The notes under the pieces: model-generated
The model's input: only the letters and a program-made list of their open reading frames with translations
Told to the model about the DNA's origin: nothing
Databases searched by the model: none
Translations under genes and position numbers: made by a program
DNA from: Leifsonia aquatica
GTDB lineage: Bacteria; Actinomycetota; Actinomycetes; Actinomycetales; Microbacteriaceae
Direction of reading: 5' to 3'
Length of the DNA stretch: 64,000 nt
Assembly: GCF_014190775.1 (NCBI RefSeq)
Contig: NZ_JACHVP010000001.1
Location: 1,240,001 to 1,304,000 of the forward strand
Part shown: one piece after another, positions 42,213-50,187 of the stretch
Numbering within the stretch: position 1 is the stretch's first letter
Layout: each line of letters begins with the position of its first letter

Positions 42213-42484
42213 AGGTCATCTTCCGATACGTCATCCCGGCGATCGTCGTGGTCGCCGGGATGATGTAAGCCATCTTCGTGATGAAGTTCACCACCAGAGA
42301 CCTCGGGTGACCGCGTCACAGCGGACGCCACATTGCATTCGGCGCGGCGTTGGTTGTGTCGGGTGTCGTGGAGGCATCACTGGACGCCTTCGGATCGATT
42401 GCTTCTGCCGCACCGACGTTTGGCGCGGGAGTGGGAATTGCGGGAGTATCGCTCGATGAATGTCTCTCCCGAGCCGCGACGTGA
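42209..42484 (+). pseudogene. Possible decayed small membrane-protein gene
   Basis: One frame starting at GTG 42209, which overlaps the upstream stop (GTGA), encodes VKVIFRYVIPAIVVVAGMM, then TAA at 42266, a short continuation, TGA at 42308, and a 58-codon hydrophobic stretch (HIAFGAALVVSGVVEASL) to TGA 42482. The hydrophobic pattern and the coupling suggest a former membrane protein gene with two in-frame stops. Chance is quite possible. Confidence 0.3.
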
Positions 42485-42695
42485 CTACAGATCAGAGTCG
42501 TCGGGGAGACTTCTGGTACGGCTCCTTGCTCTTCCGCTCGTCGCCATCGGTGCCGCGATATGCGCCATTCTCACCCGTGGGCCGGTTCAGACAGCTTCGA
42601 TCGTCGTCGGACTCGTGGCGGTCACGGTTGAGATTGGGTGGCTGGCTGCCGCCCGGCGAAAGCGCGTCCGGGGTTCTTCCGACGGACATCGATGA
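42456..42695 (+). CDS. Small two-helix membrane protein (possible orphan immunity protein)
   Basis: 79 aa; ATG 42456 with GGGAG 9-10 nt upstream. Charged N-terminus (SPEPRRDYRSESSG), two hydrophobic helices (residues 21-40 and 46-65) and a strongly basic tail (RRKRVRGSSDGHR). It lies just before the truncated Rhs gene and shares the layout of the putative immunity proteins on the other side. Confidence 0.55.
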   Translation: MNVSPEPRRDYRSESSGRLLVRLLALPLVAIGAAICAILTRGPVQTASIVVGLVAVTVEIGWLAAARRKRVRGSSDGHR

Positions 42696-42730
42696 ACATG
42701 AGCGAAGCAAGCTGCTGTGCATCCACGTAG

Positions 42731-43999
42731 ATCTACGACTACGACCCCTCCGGCCGGGTCACCCACGTGAAGGCAGAAACCGGGCCAGCACCGACCACCG
42801 TCACCGCCGTGTTCGACACCAGCTACTGCTACAACACCGCATCGGCCGCGCCCACCTGCGCCACCGGCACGACCACCGACCGGTCACAGCTGCAATGGTC
42901 GAAGGACAACCTGAGCGGACAGGTCACCGCGTACGCCTACGACGGCTCCGGCCGCCTGCAGTCGGCCACCCAAACCGGCGGAACGGCGAACAACACCTAC
43001 GCCTACACCTACGACGCCCGCGGCAACCGGCTCACCGCCGTCGTCACCGGAGCCACGCCCTCCTCGCAGACGTTGACCTACAACGCCGCCAACCAGATCA
43101 CCACCACCGGGTACTCCTACGACGGGGCGGGCAACCTCACCGCCGCCCCCGGAGCGGCCTACACCTACAACGGCGCCCAGCAGATGACCCAGGCAGTCAC
43201 CGGGGGAGTCACCTCCACCTACACGTACGCCGGCGCCGGCCAGAACCAGGTCCCGTCCGAGTCGTACTCCGGCCGCACCTACAAGATCACCTACGGCCGC
43301 ACCGACAGCAACGGGCTCCCGGTGATCGAGGGCTACAACGTCAACGGCAACCAGGCCTACCTGCTCAGCGACCCCAAGACCGGGCAACCGATCATGCTCT
43401 CCACCAGCGCCGACCAGGACTGCCTCTACGTCATGGACGGCATCGGCAACCCCGTCGGCCTGATCACCGACTTCGCCCTGAGCTCCTACACGTACACCTT
43501 CGACCCCTACGGGGCGGCCAACCTCACCGCCGGCGGCACCGGCAACGGGGCGGCACAGAACCCCTACCTGTTCAAATCCGGCATCCAAGACCGCGCCACC
43601 GGCCTGGTGAAGTTCGGCCTCCGCTGGTACAACCCGGTGACGGGCACCTGGACCCAACAAGACACCCTCGACACACCGCTGGACCCCGCCAACGCCAACC
43701 GATACGCGTACGCCGGCGGCGACCCCATCAACGGCAACGACCCGGGTGGACTGGATGCCACACTGGGTGACTATGCGGGAAGTTGTTTGGTCAGTGGTGG
43801 CGTAGACGTGCTCGTTGGACTGGTGGGACCTGACTGGACGGGCGTAGGGCTCGGCGCAGCGTTTGCGATTGGCTGTGCGCAAGGGGTCGCATCCACCGCC
43901 ATCGACGAGGCGACCGACTCGTACGAAGGAACTGACGCAGACATCGGCGCTACGGGCATCGAATTGGGCCTCAACCTCGCAGCTCGGTTTCCCTTGTGA
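42731..43999 (+). pseudogene. Rhs/YD-repeat protein, 5'-truncated, with C-terminal tip 1
   Basis: The frame opens directly after TAG 42728 with IYDYDPSGRVTHVKAETG, which is mid-family YD-repeat sequence, so the long N-terminus, including any secretion signal, is missing. At least four YD repeats follow (YAYDGSGRLQSATQTGG, YTYDARGNRLTAVVTG, YSYDGAGNLTAAPGA) and then the Rhs core end FGLRWYNPVTGTWTQQDTLD, ending in NDPGG. After that boundary comes an 82-residue variable tip: Gly/Ala/Val-rich with Cys at tip positions 12 and 42 and a YEGTD motif. GTG 42767 could start an untagged 410-residue protein but has no ribosome-binding site. Its stop overlaps the next gene (GTGA). Confidence 0.85.
43433..43743 (+). 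repeat. Rhs core repeat, copy 1
   Basis: Segment from ATGGACGGCATCGGC to the NGNDP boundary of the Rhs core. It recurs nearly unchanged at 44215-44525, about 782 bp downstream, and its right end recurs at 45063-45246. Differences are mostly third-position changes. Confidence 0.9.
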
Positions 44000-44202
44000 C
44001 CGGCTGGGCCTGGGTCCTCGTCCCCGTCTTCCTCCTCTTGCTCACCGCCGGCGGTTGGTTCGTGACGGGCGGGCTCGGCAGAAGGCAACGAGCAAGAACT
44101 GGCCGTGTCAACCGCGGTGGCCCAGTCACGGTCGCCGTCGTGAGCGCGCTCATGCTCGTGGCCATCGGATTCGGGGTTTACCTTCTCCTTCAGGGCCAGT
44201 GA
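43996..44202 (+). CDS. Putative immunity protein 1 (two-helix membrane protein)
   Basis: 68 aa. GTG at 43996 overlaps the Rhs tip 1 stop (GTGA), the arrangement expected of a toxin-immunity pair made from one message. Two hydrophobic helices (residues 3-24 and 44-65) are separated by a basic loop (GRRQRARTGRVNRGG). No known immunity family is recognised. Confidence 0.68.
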   Translation: MTGWAWVLVPVFLLLLTAGGWFVTGGLGRRQRARTGRVNRGGPVTVAVVSALMLVAIGFGVYLLLQGQ

Positions 44203-44214
44203 GCCGGCCCTCAG

Positions 44215-44525
44215 ATGGACGGCATCGGCAACCCCGTCGGCCTGATCACCGACTTCGCCCTGAGCTCCTACACGTACACCTTCGACCCCTACGGGGCGGC
44301 CAACCTCACCGCCGGCGGCACCGGCAACGGGGCAGCACAGAACCCCTACCTGTTCAAATCCGGCATCCAAGACCGTGCCACCGGCCTCGTGAAGTTCGGG
44401 TTGCGCTGGTACAACCCGGTGACGGGCACCTGGACCCAACAAGACACGTTGGACGCGCCGCTGGACCCCGCCAACGCAAACCGATACGCGTATGCCGGCG
44501 GCGACCCCATCAACAGCAACGACCC
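44215..44525 (+). repeat. Rhs core repeat, copy 2
   Basis: About 311 bp nearly identical to 43433-43743. It provides the homology that would let the downstream tip recombine into the main Rhs gene. Confidence 0.9.
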
Positions 44526-44721
44526 CACCGGGCACGACGCTGGAGGATGTGTGACCGGAGTGCTGGCAACCGTCGGATCCGGCCTACTTCTCGCTTCCCT
44601 GATTGGGGGAGAAATAGCTACCGGAGGAGGGGACACGTTGGCGACTGTCGGATCGGTCATACTATTCACGAGCGCGGTCGGCGACGCCGACCTTCAGTGT
44701 GGATTGGGGTCGACAGATTAA
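44215..44721 (+). pseudogene. Displaced Rhs C-terminal module with tip 2
   Basis: 168 codons starting at an internal Met of the core (MDGIGNPVGLITDFALSS) with no ribosome-binding site, so it is probably silent by itself. After NDPTG the tip differs completely from tip 1: 62 residues, hydrophobic and Gly-rich (HDAGGCVTGVLATVGSGLLL, then ASLIGGEIATGG) with two Cys. This is the layout of an orphan rhs-CT cassette as known from enterobacteria, waiting for recombination with the full gene. Confidence 0.8.
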
Positions 44722-44728
44722 CGTTCAA

Positions 44729-44875
44729 ATGGCTCTAGCGATCGCGGCCATTTGTGTGGGGGTCGTTCTCGTTATCCTCGGGATGGCTCTTGGTTCCGCT
44801 TGGTCCCTGATCTTCGGGGTGCTGATCGTTGCGCTCGGGGGACTGCAGGTCTACCGCACGCGAAAGCGAACGTGA
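44729..44875 (+). CDS. Putative immunity protein 2 (48 aa, two-helix membrane protein)
   Basis: 48 codons beginning MALAIAAICVGVVLVIL, two hydrophobic helices joined by a short turn (GMALGSAWS), basic tail YRTRKRT. It starts 7 nt after the tip 2 stop. It has the same topology as the proteins after tips 1 and 3 but little sequence identity with them, as expected if each one fits its own tip. It has no strong ribosome-binding site. Confidence 0.55.
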   Translation: MALAIAAICVGVVLVILGMALGSAWSLIFGVLIVALGGLQVYRTRKRT

Positions 44876-44902
44876 TGTAGGCACGGCGCTCGGAGCCGAC
44901 AC

Positions 44903-45495
44903 GACGGGGCGGGCAACCTCACCGCTCCCCGGGCTCCACCTACAGAAACAACGGCGCCCAGCAGATGACCCAGGCGGTCAGCGGGGGAGTCACCTCCACC
45001 TACGCCGGCACCAGCCAGAGGGCTGTCGATGCAGCATGGCGAATCCATCAGGCTCAGGCCGACTATCTGTTCAAAGCGGGCATCCAAGACCGCGCCACCG
45101 GCCTCGTGAAGTTCGGGTTGCGCTGGTACAACCCCACCACCGGGACATGGACCCAACAAGACACGTTGGACGCACCCCTGGACCCCGCCAACGCAAACCG
45201 ATACGCATACGCGGGCGGCGACCCCATCAACGGCAACGACCCCGCGGGAACCTCCGACGGAGGCCAGGCAGTCCTTGATTGCGCGAGAGAGGGGGCTATG
45301 GGTGCAATAACAGGTCTCATTAGCGACGCGGATACAGCTGGAGCTTCATCGCTCATCGGGGGAGTGGTTGGCTGCGGCGTCGGAATACTCAGCGATGTGT
45401 ACGAAGGAACAGAGTATGGTGACGAAATCGAGTCTGCAGAGAGTACCGCGCTCGGAATCGATCTCATCTATATCGCCGGTGCCGTGCTTCTTTGA
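44903..45495 (+). pseudogene. Displaced Rhs C-terminal module with tip 3
   Basis: Homology to the YD repeats starts at DGAGN (44903), shifts frame before 44965, and skips internally from GVTSTYAGTSQ to LFKAGIQDRATG, so the upstream part is degraded. From 44965 the frame is open to TGA 45493-45495. After NDPAG an 81-residue tip follows. It is related to tip 1: Cys at tip positions 11 and 42, then YEGTE, then an Ile/Leu/Ala-rich end. GC content is clearly lower than in neighbouring genes. Confidence 0.78.
45063..45246 (+). repeat. Rhs core repeat, copy 3 (short)
   Basis: About 184 bp matching the right end of copies 1 and 2 (from CTGTTCAAA to the NGNDP boundary). It shares with copy 2 the variants that differ from copy 1, such as TTCGGGTTGCGCTGG, so it may derive from the same donor or a copy of copy 2. 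Confidence 0.85.
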
Positions 45496-45506
45496 GGAGT
45501 CGAATC

Positions 45507-45704
45507 GTGGCTCAACGTCGAAATGGTGGGATGTTGTACATCCAGATTTCGTTCGCGTTCATCTTCGGACTCGGCGCCATCGCGCTCGGGGTTGCTGCCC
45601 CTCCGCCGGACGGCCTGCAGTGGCTAGTCATCGTCGTCGGGATCGCGCTGACGCTGGCAGGTATCGGTGGGATCCTTTACGCTGCGCTACGAGTACGCCG
45701 GTGA
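45507..45704 (+). CDS. Putative immunity protein 3 (two-helix membrane protein)
   Basis: 65 aa; GTG 45507 with GAGGAGT 6 nt upstream, the best ribosome-binding site in this array, overlapping the tip 3 stop. Two hydrophobic helices (residues 9-29 and 38-58, the second Gly-rich) and a basic tail YAALRVRR. Confidence 0.68.
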   Translation: MAQRRNGGMLYIQISFAFIFGLGAIALGVAAPPPDGLQWLVIVVGIALTLAGIGGILYAALRVRR

Positions 45705-45852
45705 CTTCCGCAATCGCCGGGATCCGATCCACGGGGTGGCTACCGGTCGTACCGCTCCGCCGCTTCTGATGCTGCTCGCGGTTCTAGCGGCCGCACCGGG
45801 CAGCTACTGATCGACACGTATGTTGATGAGAACTCTTGATGGAGAAGGGATC

Positions 45853-46059
45853 ATGATGGCTGGGCGATCGAGCGGCAACATACAGTTCCAGAGATTGTTC
45901 CTTAGCCTCGGAGCTCTACTGGGCGCGATCGCCACCGTATTCCTCGCCGCAACGATCTTCTTCGCCACGGCGCCTGCAGTCGGAATAGTGTTGACGATCG
46001 TGTTCGGGGTAGTAACGGCCTTCTGCGTTCTGCGGCTGGTGGCTTTGCGTGGTAGGTAA
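45853..46059 (+). CDS. Two-helix membrane protein, possible orphan immunity protein
   Basis: 68 aa, ATG 45853 (or 45856) with GGAGAAGGGA upstream. Two hydrophobic helices (residues 19-42 and 46-62) and a basic end VALRGR. There is no Rhs tip directly before it, so it may be an immunity gene whose partner has been lost. Low local GC like its neighbours. Confidence 0.62.
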   Translation: MMAGRSSGNIQFQRLFLSLGALLGAIATVFLAATIFFATAPAVGIVLTIVFGVVTAFCVLRLVALRGR

Positions 46060-46531
46060 GCGCCCCTTAGAGCGCGTCAAGCGCACCTACCTGACATAAT
46101 GTGCATTATCAGCGGCGCGATACACGGGGCAAGGGATGGGGTTCGTCCCTGCATTCGCCCCGGCGACGACACCGCTCCATCGTCACGGGACGCGCGGTCG
46201 GCGAGCTACTCATCGCGTCAGCAGCCAGCGGCACAAACGCCGCGGCGGCCCGGCAACCGACCGCACCAACGTGAACCCGGCGTCCAGCTCGGCACCGCAT
46301 CTCTCACCTGGCACGAACGACACGAAGCTGACATAACGACGCTGTCGCGATTGTCACGAAGGATGTACGCCTCCGGCCCACGTCCAGCCGTCCCGCCTCG
46401 TAAACTTGGTCGAGTTGCGCACGGCCGATCGTATTCCTGCCGCGGCCAGGGGGGCTCGGTGGATGTGACGAGGGGCCGTGTGCAATCCCTCTCCCCTATG
46501 GGTGCACCCTTCGGCGTTTCCTGATCTTCGC
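46060..46531. other. 472-nt gap at right border of Rhs array, no convincing gene
   Basis: No frame in this stretch has a ribosome-binding site and codon use like real genes. It contains one short perfect palindrome, ATAATGTGCATTAT, at 46096-46109, and no clear terminator, tRNA or insertion-sequence end. It separates the low-GC Rhs stretch from normal high-GC chromosome. Confidence 0.6.
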
Positions 46532-47077
46532 TCAGGTTTCGAGATGCTCGCCGGCGGCCGCCGCCTCCATCGCGGCGACCGCGTGAGACCGCGGCCGGCT
46601 AGCGTCCCCCGCGCGGCGGGTGAGCCGGTCGCCGATCCAGGCCTGGTACACCCGCTGCAACGGCGCGTCACCACCGCGGTCCAGCCGGTCGAGCGCGTCC
46701 CGGCCGTGGGCCACGAGGTCGTGATCGACGTCGTCGGGGTCGTCGAGGCGGAACGGCACTCCGTGCGCACGCGCCCACGCGAAGACGCCGAGGCCGATCG
46801 GCCGGTACTCATCCCAGTGCGGCCGGGGAACGGCGGACCGAACGACGCGCGGCCACTCCGCGTAGCCGCGCTCGCTGTGGAACATCACCAGCATGTCGCC
46901 GCGCTGCACCTCGAGGTGCCACACGGCCATCTGCTCCGGTCCCCACGCGGAGACCACCAGGCCGCCGTCGTCGAGCAGCAGCCGGGCGAATCGCGCCTCC
47001 TCGGGACGCTGCTGCGCGTAGTAGTCGAGGAAGGCGGACACCGCGTCAGCCGCGGCAGGATCTGCTGCTCCGGTCAC
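46532..47077 (-). CDS. Hypothetical soluble protein
   Basis: 181 aa, GTG start at 47077 overlapping the preceding stop (GTGA), so it is coupled to gene 47074-47577. I do not recognise the family. It is acidic and Asp/Arg-rich, with a beta segment (GLVVSAWGPEQMAVWHLEVQ) and FHSERGYAEWPRVVRSAVPR in the middle and an Ala-rich end. No membrane helix. Confidence 0.72.
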   Translation of the reverse strand: MTGAADPAAADAVSAFLDYYAQQRPEEARFARLLLDDGGLVVSAWGPEQMAVWHLEVQRGDMLVMFHSERGYAEWPRVVRSAVPRPHWDEYRPIGLGVFAWARAHGVPFRLDDPDDVDHDLVAHGRDALDRLDRGGDAPLQRVYQAWIGDRLTRRAGDASRPRSHAVAAMEAAAAGEHLET

Positions 47078-47577
47078 GAGACGGTTCCGCGGAGTGCGCG
47101 GCGCTGCCGCTCGCTCGGGACGGCGAACAGCCCGGTCTCCGGATCGACGAGCGCCTCGATGCGGTCCCCGACCTCGTACCCGCGCGCCGATGCGCAGACG
47201 TACTCGATCTCGAACGCGGGAACGCCAAGGTCCGCGAAGCGCAGCGTGAGGGTGACGCCGTCCTCGTCAGCGAACATCGCCGGCCCGATCGCCACGACCT
47301 CACCCTGCGCGAGCCGTCCCCGGTCGCCAAGCAACCCGGCCTCCCGCTGCTGACGCCCGATCATCCGCCACCTGGCGAGCGCGAACGGGATGACGAACAC
47401 GCTGAGCGCCGCGCCGACGAGCATCGGGATCCACCAGTCCGCACCCGCGACGAGCCCGACGCACATGATCGCGGGCCCGGCCGCCAGCGTTGCGACGACT
47501 CCCCCGTAGGCGAGGAACAGCCCGAGCGGACCGCGCGGCCGCGGCCGCGTCGCTCCCGAAGCGTCCCCCATCTCCAT
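47074..47577 (-). CDS. Membrane protein with two helices and C-terminal beta domain
   Basis: 167 aa. Two hydrophobic helices (residues 19-44 and 47-67), then a soluble beta domain after RWRMIGRQQREAG with AQGEVVAIGPAMFADEDGVT, ending in GDRIEALVDPETGLFAVPSE. The layout is like DUF3592/NfeD-like OB-fold membrane proteins. ATG at 47577. It is the first gene of a coupled pair. Confidence 0.75.
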   Translation of the reverse strand: MEMGDASGATRPRPRGPLGLFLAYGGVVATLAAGPAIMCVGLVAGADWWIPMLVGAALSVFVIPFALARWRMIGRQQREAGLLGDRGRLAQGEVVAIGPAMFADEDGVTLTLRFADLGVPAFEIEYVCASARGYEVGDRIEALVDPETGLFAVPSERQRRALRGTVS

Positions 47578-47640
47578 GCGTGGAGACTATCCGCCGCGCG
47601 GAGGGAGCGACAAGGTCCGCCGGGGGCGCGAACGAGTGAC

Positions 47641-48114
47641 TCAGCCGGAGACGGCCCGCACGAGCACGTCCACCGCCAGCGCGACGACGACCAGCCCGAC
47701 GACCAGATCGGTCCAGGTCGCCAGCGCCTCCTGCGCGTTCTTGCCCTTCTTCGGCACGTGCATCGCGCCCGCGATCAACAGGAAGATCCCGCCCGCGAAG
47801 CCCGCCGGCAGCGCCCATCCCGGCACCAGCGCCAGCAGCCCGGCGAGACCCATCCCGACGTTCGCCATCCCGAGCTCGCGGACGAGTTGCTTCTCCGGCA
47901 CGGTCGGCGCAGCGGCCCCGAGGATCTCGGTCGTGGGCCCCTTGCCGGAGACCTGGGCGATCCCGGCGACGAGCAGCCGCGTCCCGACCCCCCATAACAC
48001 CCACCACTTGCCGAAGACGAGCACCGGATCGCCACCGGCCACCGCCAGCTCCACAATGCCGGAGATGATCGGCAGCGCCACCGTCTGTGCGATGACCAGG
48101 ATGAAGTAACCCAC
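47641..48114 (-). CDS. Four-helix membrane protein, DUF6790-like
   Basis: 157 aa; GTG 48114 chosen because GAAGGAG lies 7 nt upstream, rather than a longer open extension. Helices at residues 3-25, 30-50, 84-112 and 132-153. The central KQLVRELGMANVGMGLAGLL resembles the DUF6790 protein at 16112, though the similarity is weak. Function unknown. Divergent from the DUF998-type gene. Confidence 0.75.
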   Translation of the reverse strand: MGYFILVIAQTVALPIISGIVELAVAGGDPVLVFGKWWVLWGVGTRLLVAGIAQVSGKGPTTEILGAAAPTVPEKQLVRELGMANVGMGLAGLLALVPGWALPAGFAGGIFLLIAGAMHVPKKGKNAQEALATWTDLVVGLVVVALAVDVLVRAVSG

Positions 48115-48279
48115 GCGCCCACTCCTTCGGATCGGGATCGACGGGAACACCGTAGCGGGGAACAGCGCCCGCGGCATCCCTCCCTCCCCCGCCCCGTACT
48201 ACCCAAACCACCGGCCAGCGGCGATACTCGGGCCGTCGACGCGGTGAGCGGCACCGGGAGCGTCGATGGGGAGGTCGCC

Positions 48280-49371
48280 ATGACCGAGGCGCATCGCACA
48301 CCGTCCAGGTCGGCGGAGGCGCCGTCCGCTCCTGCGCTCCGGGAGGAGGGAGCGGCGATCGTCGCGGGCGCCGCCGGGTTCGTGCTGACGGCACTGGTCG
48401 CGCTGCCGTCGTTCTGGGGCCAGACCCTCCCGATCGCCGGTCCGGGGTCGATCTCGCAGTTCACTGCGATCGCCGCCGGCGTGCTCGCGATCCTCGCCTA
48501 TCCCGTCGGGCGGCTCTGGCGACGCGAAGGCCTCACACCGTTCGGGCGCCGAGATCCAGGCGAACCCCGCCCTCGCGCCTCCGGCGCCGACGTTTTCGAC
48601 ACGGTCGTGATCGCCTTCGCGCACGGCGTCATCGCGCTGCTCCTGTGGATCGTGCTCGGCGCCGTGCTCGCCGATGCCTTCCAGGGCGCGCTCGTGTACT
48701 TCCTGGCGGCCGTGGTCCTCGCCGCGGCCGTCACCGGCGTGACCGCCTACGCGGTGTTCCTCTCCGGCGCCGGGATGGACATCCTCCGGCTGTCGACGGT
48801 CCTCGCCGTGTTCGCGGTGGTCGGCATCCTGACCGCGATGCTCAGCGCGCCCGATCCCGACTGGTGGCGGCTGCATCTCAGCGCGCTCGGGATGACCTCG
48901 AGCGTCTCCTCCCTCACCTTCAACCTCACCCTCATCGTCACGGGCGTCATCGTCACGGCGATCGCCCGCTACGCCACGGATCTCCGCGACGTCGACGACC
49001 CCCGTCGCCGCCACGGGCTCGTCCGGGTGCGGGTGTGCCTGCTGCTGATCGGCATCCTGCTCGCGGGCGTCGGCGTCTTCCCCCTCAACGTCTCGCAGAT
49101 CCTGCACAACGTGTCGGCGGTCGGAATGGTGCTGGTGTTCGCACTCCTGGTGTTCTGGGTGCGGGCCGCACTCCCCCAGGCGCCCCCGGCGTTCTTCGTC
49201 CTGGGCTACGTGTTCTTCGCCACGATCGTCGGTGTGCTCGTCTTCTTCGTCGTCGGGTACTACGTCCTGACGGCGGCCGAACTGGTGGCCGGCGTCCTCG
49301 TGTTCAGCTGGCTCATCGTCTACCTCCGCGTCAGCGGCGCCGCCCAGGCGGGCGGAGCGCCGGAGCCGTAG
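48280..49371 (+). CDS. Multi-helix membrane protein, DUF998-like
   Basis: 363 aa; ATG 48280 with GGGGAGG upstream. Ten or so hydrophobic helices and a soluble loop between the second and third (RREGLTPFGRRDPGEPRPR). The HLSALGMTSSVSSLTFNLTL and ILHNVSAVGMVLVFALL segments are similar to each other, so the protein may have an internal duplication; the LHNxSAxG pattern is typical of DUF998. Function unknown. Confidence 0.78.
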   Translation: MTEAHRTPSRSAEAPSAPALREEGAAIVAGAAGFVLTALVALPSFWGQTLPIAGPGSISQFTAIAAGVLAILAYPVGRLWRREGLTPFGRRDPGEPRPRASGADVFDTVVIAFAHGVIALLLWIVLGAVLADAFQGALVYFLAAVVLAAAVTGVTAYAVFLSGAGMDILRLSTVLAVFAVVGILTAMLSAPDPDWWRLHLSALGMTSSVSSLTFNLTLIVTGVIVTAIARYATDLRDVDDPRRRHGLVRVRVCLLLIGILLAGVGVFPLNVSQILHNVSAVGMVLVFALLVFWVRAALPQAPPAFFVLGYVFFATIVGVLVFFVVGYYVLTAAELVAGVLVFSWLIVYLRVSGAAQAGGAPEP

Positions 49372-49504
49372 GGCGGGGGCACCTCAGATCCGCGTGGCCC
49401 AGCGGTGACGCGCCGCACGCGATCACCCCTTCGCACGGCGACGCCTGGGCGCTAATGTCGTGCACGGGACGCATGGCGCGCCCCCTCCACCGAAAGGCAC
49501 CACG

Positions 49505-50119
49505 ATGACGTCCACCGATCCCGTCGACACCGTCCTGCACGACTTCTCCCTCGACGCGAAGAACCTCACCCGCTCCGCGATCAACGGTATCCGCGCGACG
49601 ATCGGCATCAGCGGCGCCGTGGCGTTCATCCTCGGCATCGTGCTGCTGTTCTGGCCGGTGAAGACCATCGCCGTCCTCGCCGTTTTCCTCGGCATCTACT
49701 TCGTCGTCGCCGGCGTCATGCGCCTCGCGATCGGCATCTTCAGCAAGGGGATCGGCGGCGGCCTGCGCACGCTGAACATCCTGCTGGGCGTGCTGCTGGT
49801 CGTCGCCGGCGTCGTCTCGCTCAAGAACGTCGCGACCGCCGCGACCGTGCTCGTGATCTTCGCCATCGCGTTCGTCGGTGTCGGCTGGATCATCGACGGC
49901 GTGATGGCGCTGGCCGAGTCGGGCCGCACGCCCAACTCCGGCTGGGCGATCGCCTTCGGCATCCTGAGCATCCTGGCCGGCATCGTCGTGCTCGTCCTGC
50001 CGGCGTCCTCGGCCGCGTTCCTCATCCTGTTCTCGGCGATCGCGCTGATCGTGCTCGGCATCATCGGCGTCGTTCGCGCGTTCACCTTCGGACGCGACGT
50101 GCTGGCCGCCGCGAAGTAG
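49505..50119 (+). CDS. HdeD/DUF308-type membrane protein
   Basis: 204 aa with six hydrophobic helices in three repeating pairs (GAVAFILGIVLLFWPVKTIA, LNILLGVLLVVAGVVSL, AFGILSILAGIVVLVLP). This matches the DUF308/HdeD family, linked to acid resistance in enterobacteria and of unknown role in actinobacteria. A strong terminator follows at 50138-50166. Confidence 0.92.
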   Translation: MTSTDPVDTVLHDFSLDAKNLTRSAINGIRATIGISGAVAFILGIVLLFWPVKTIAVLAVFLGIYFVVAGVMRLAIGIFSKGIGGGLRTLNILLGVLLVVAGVVSLKNVATAATVLVIFAIAFVGVGWIIDGVMALAESGRTPNSGWAIAFGILSILAGIVVLVLPASSAAFLILFSAIALIVLGIIGVVRAFTFGRDVLAAAK

Positions 50120-50137
50120 CCCGCGCGCGCAACGGAA

Positions 50138-50166
50138 CGGCCCCGCCTCGGGAAGAGGCGGGGCCG
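50138..50166. terminator. Bidirectional intrinsic-type terminator
   Basis: 12-bp perfect stem: CGGCCCCGCCTC (50138-50149), loop GGGAA, GAGGCGGGGCCG (50155-50166), followed by TCGTCGT rather than a U-tract. It lies 18 nt after the HdeD-like stop and 21 nt from the S9 peptidase stop, between convergent genes. Confidence 0.85.
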
Positions 50167-50187
50167 TCGTCGTCTGCGGATCGGCGG

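Noticed and set aside
42213-46059. Search for an insertion sequence or prophage that brought in the Rhs island
   Set aside because: No transposase, integrase, att-like repeat or tRNA lies at the borders; only the Rhs repeats themselves are found.
46099-46524. 141-codon plus-strand frame to the right of the Rhs array
   Set aside because: No ribosome-binding site, Arg/Ser-rich random-looking product, no hydrophobic or domain pattern.
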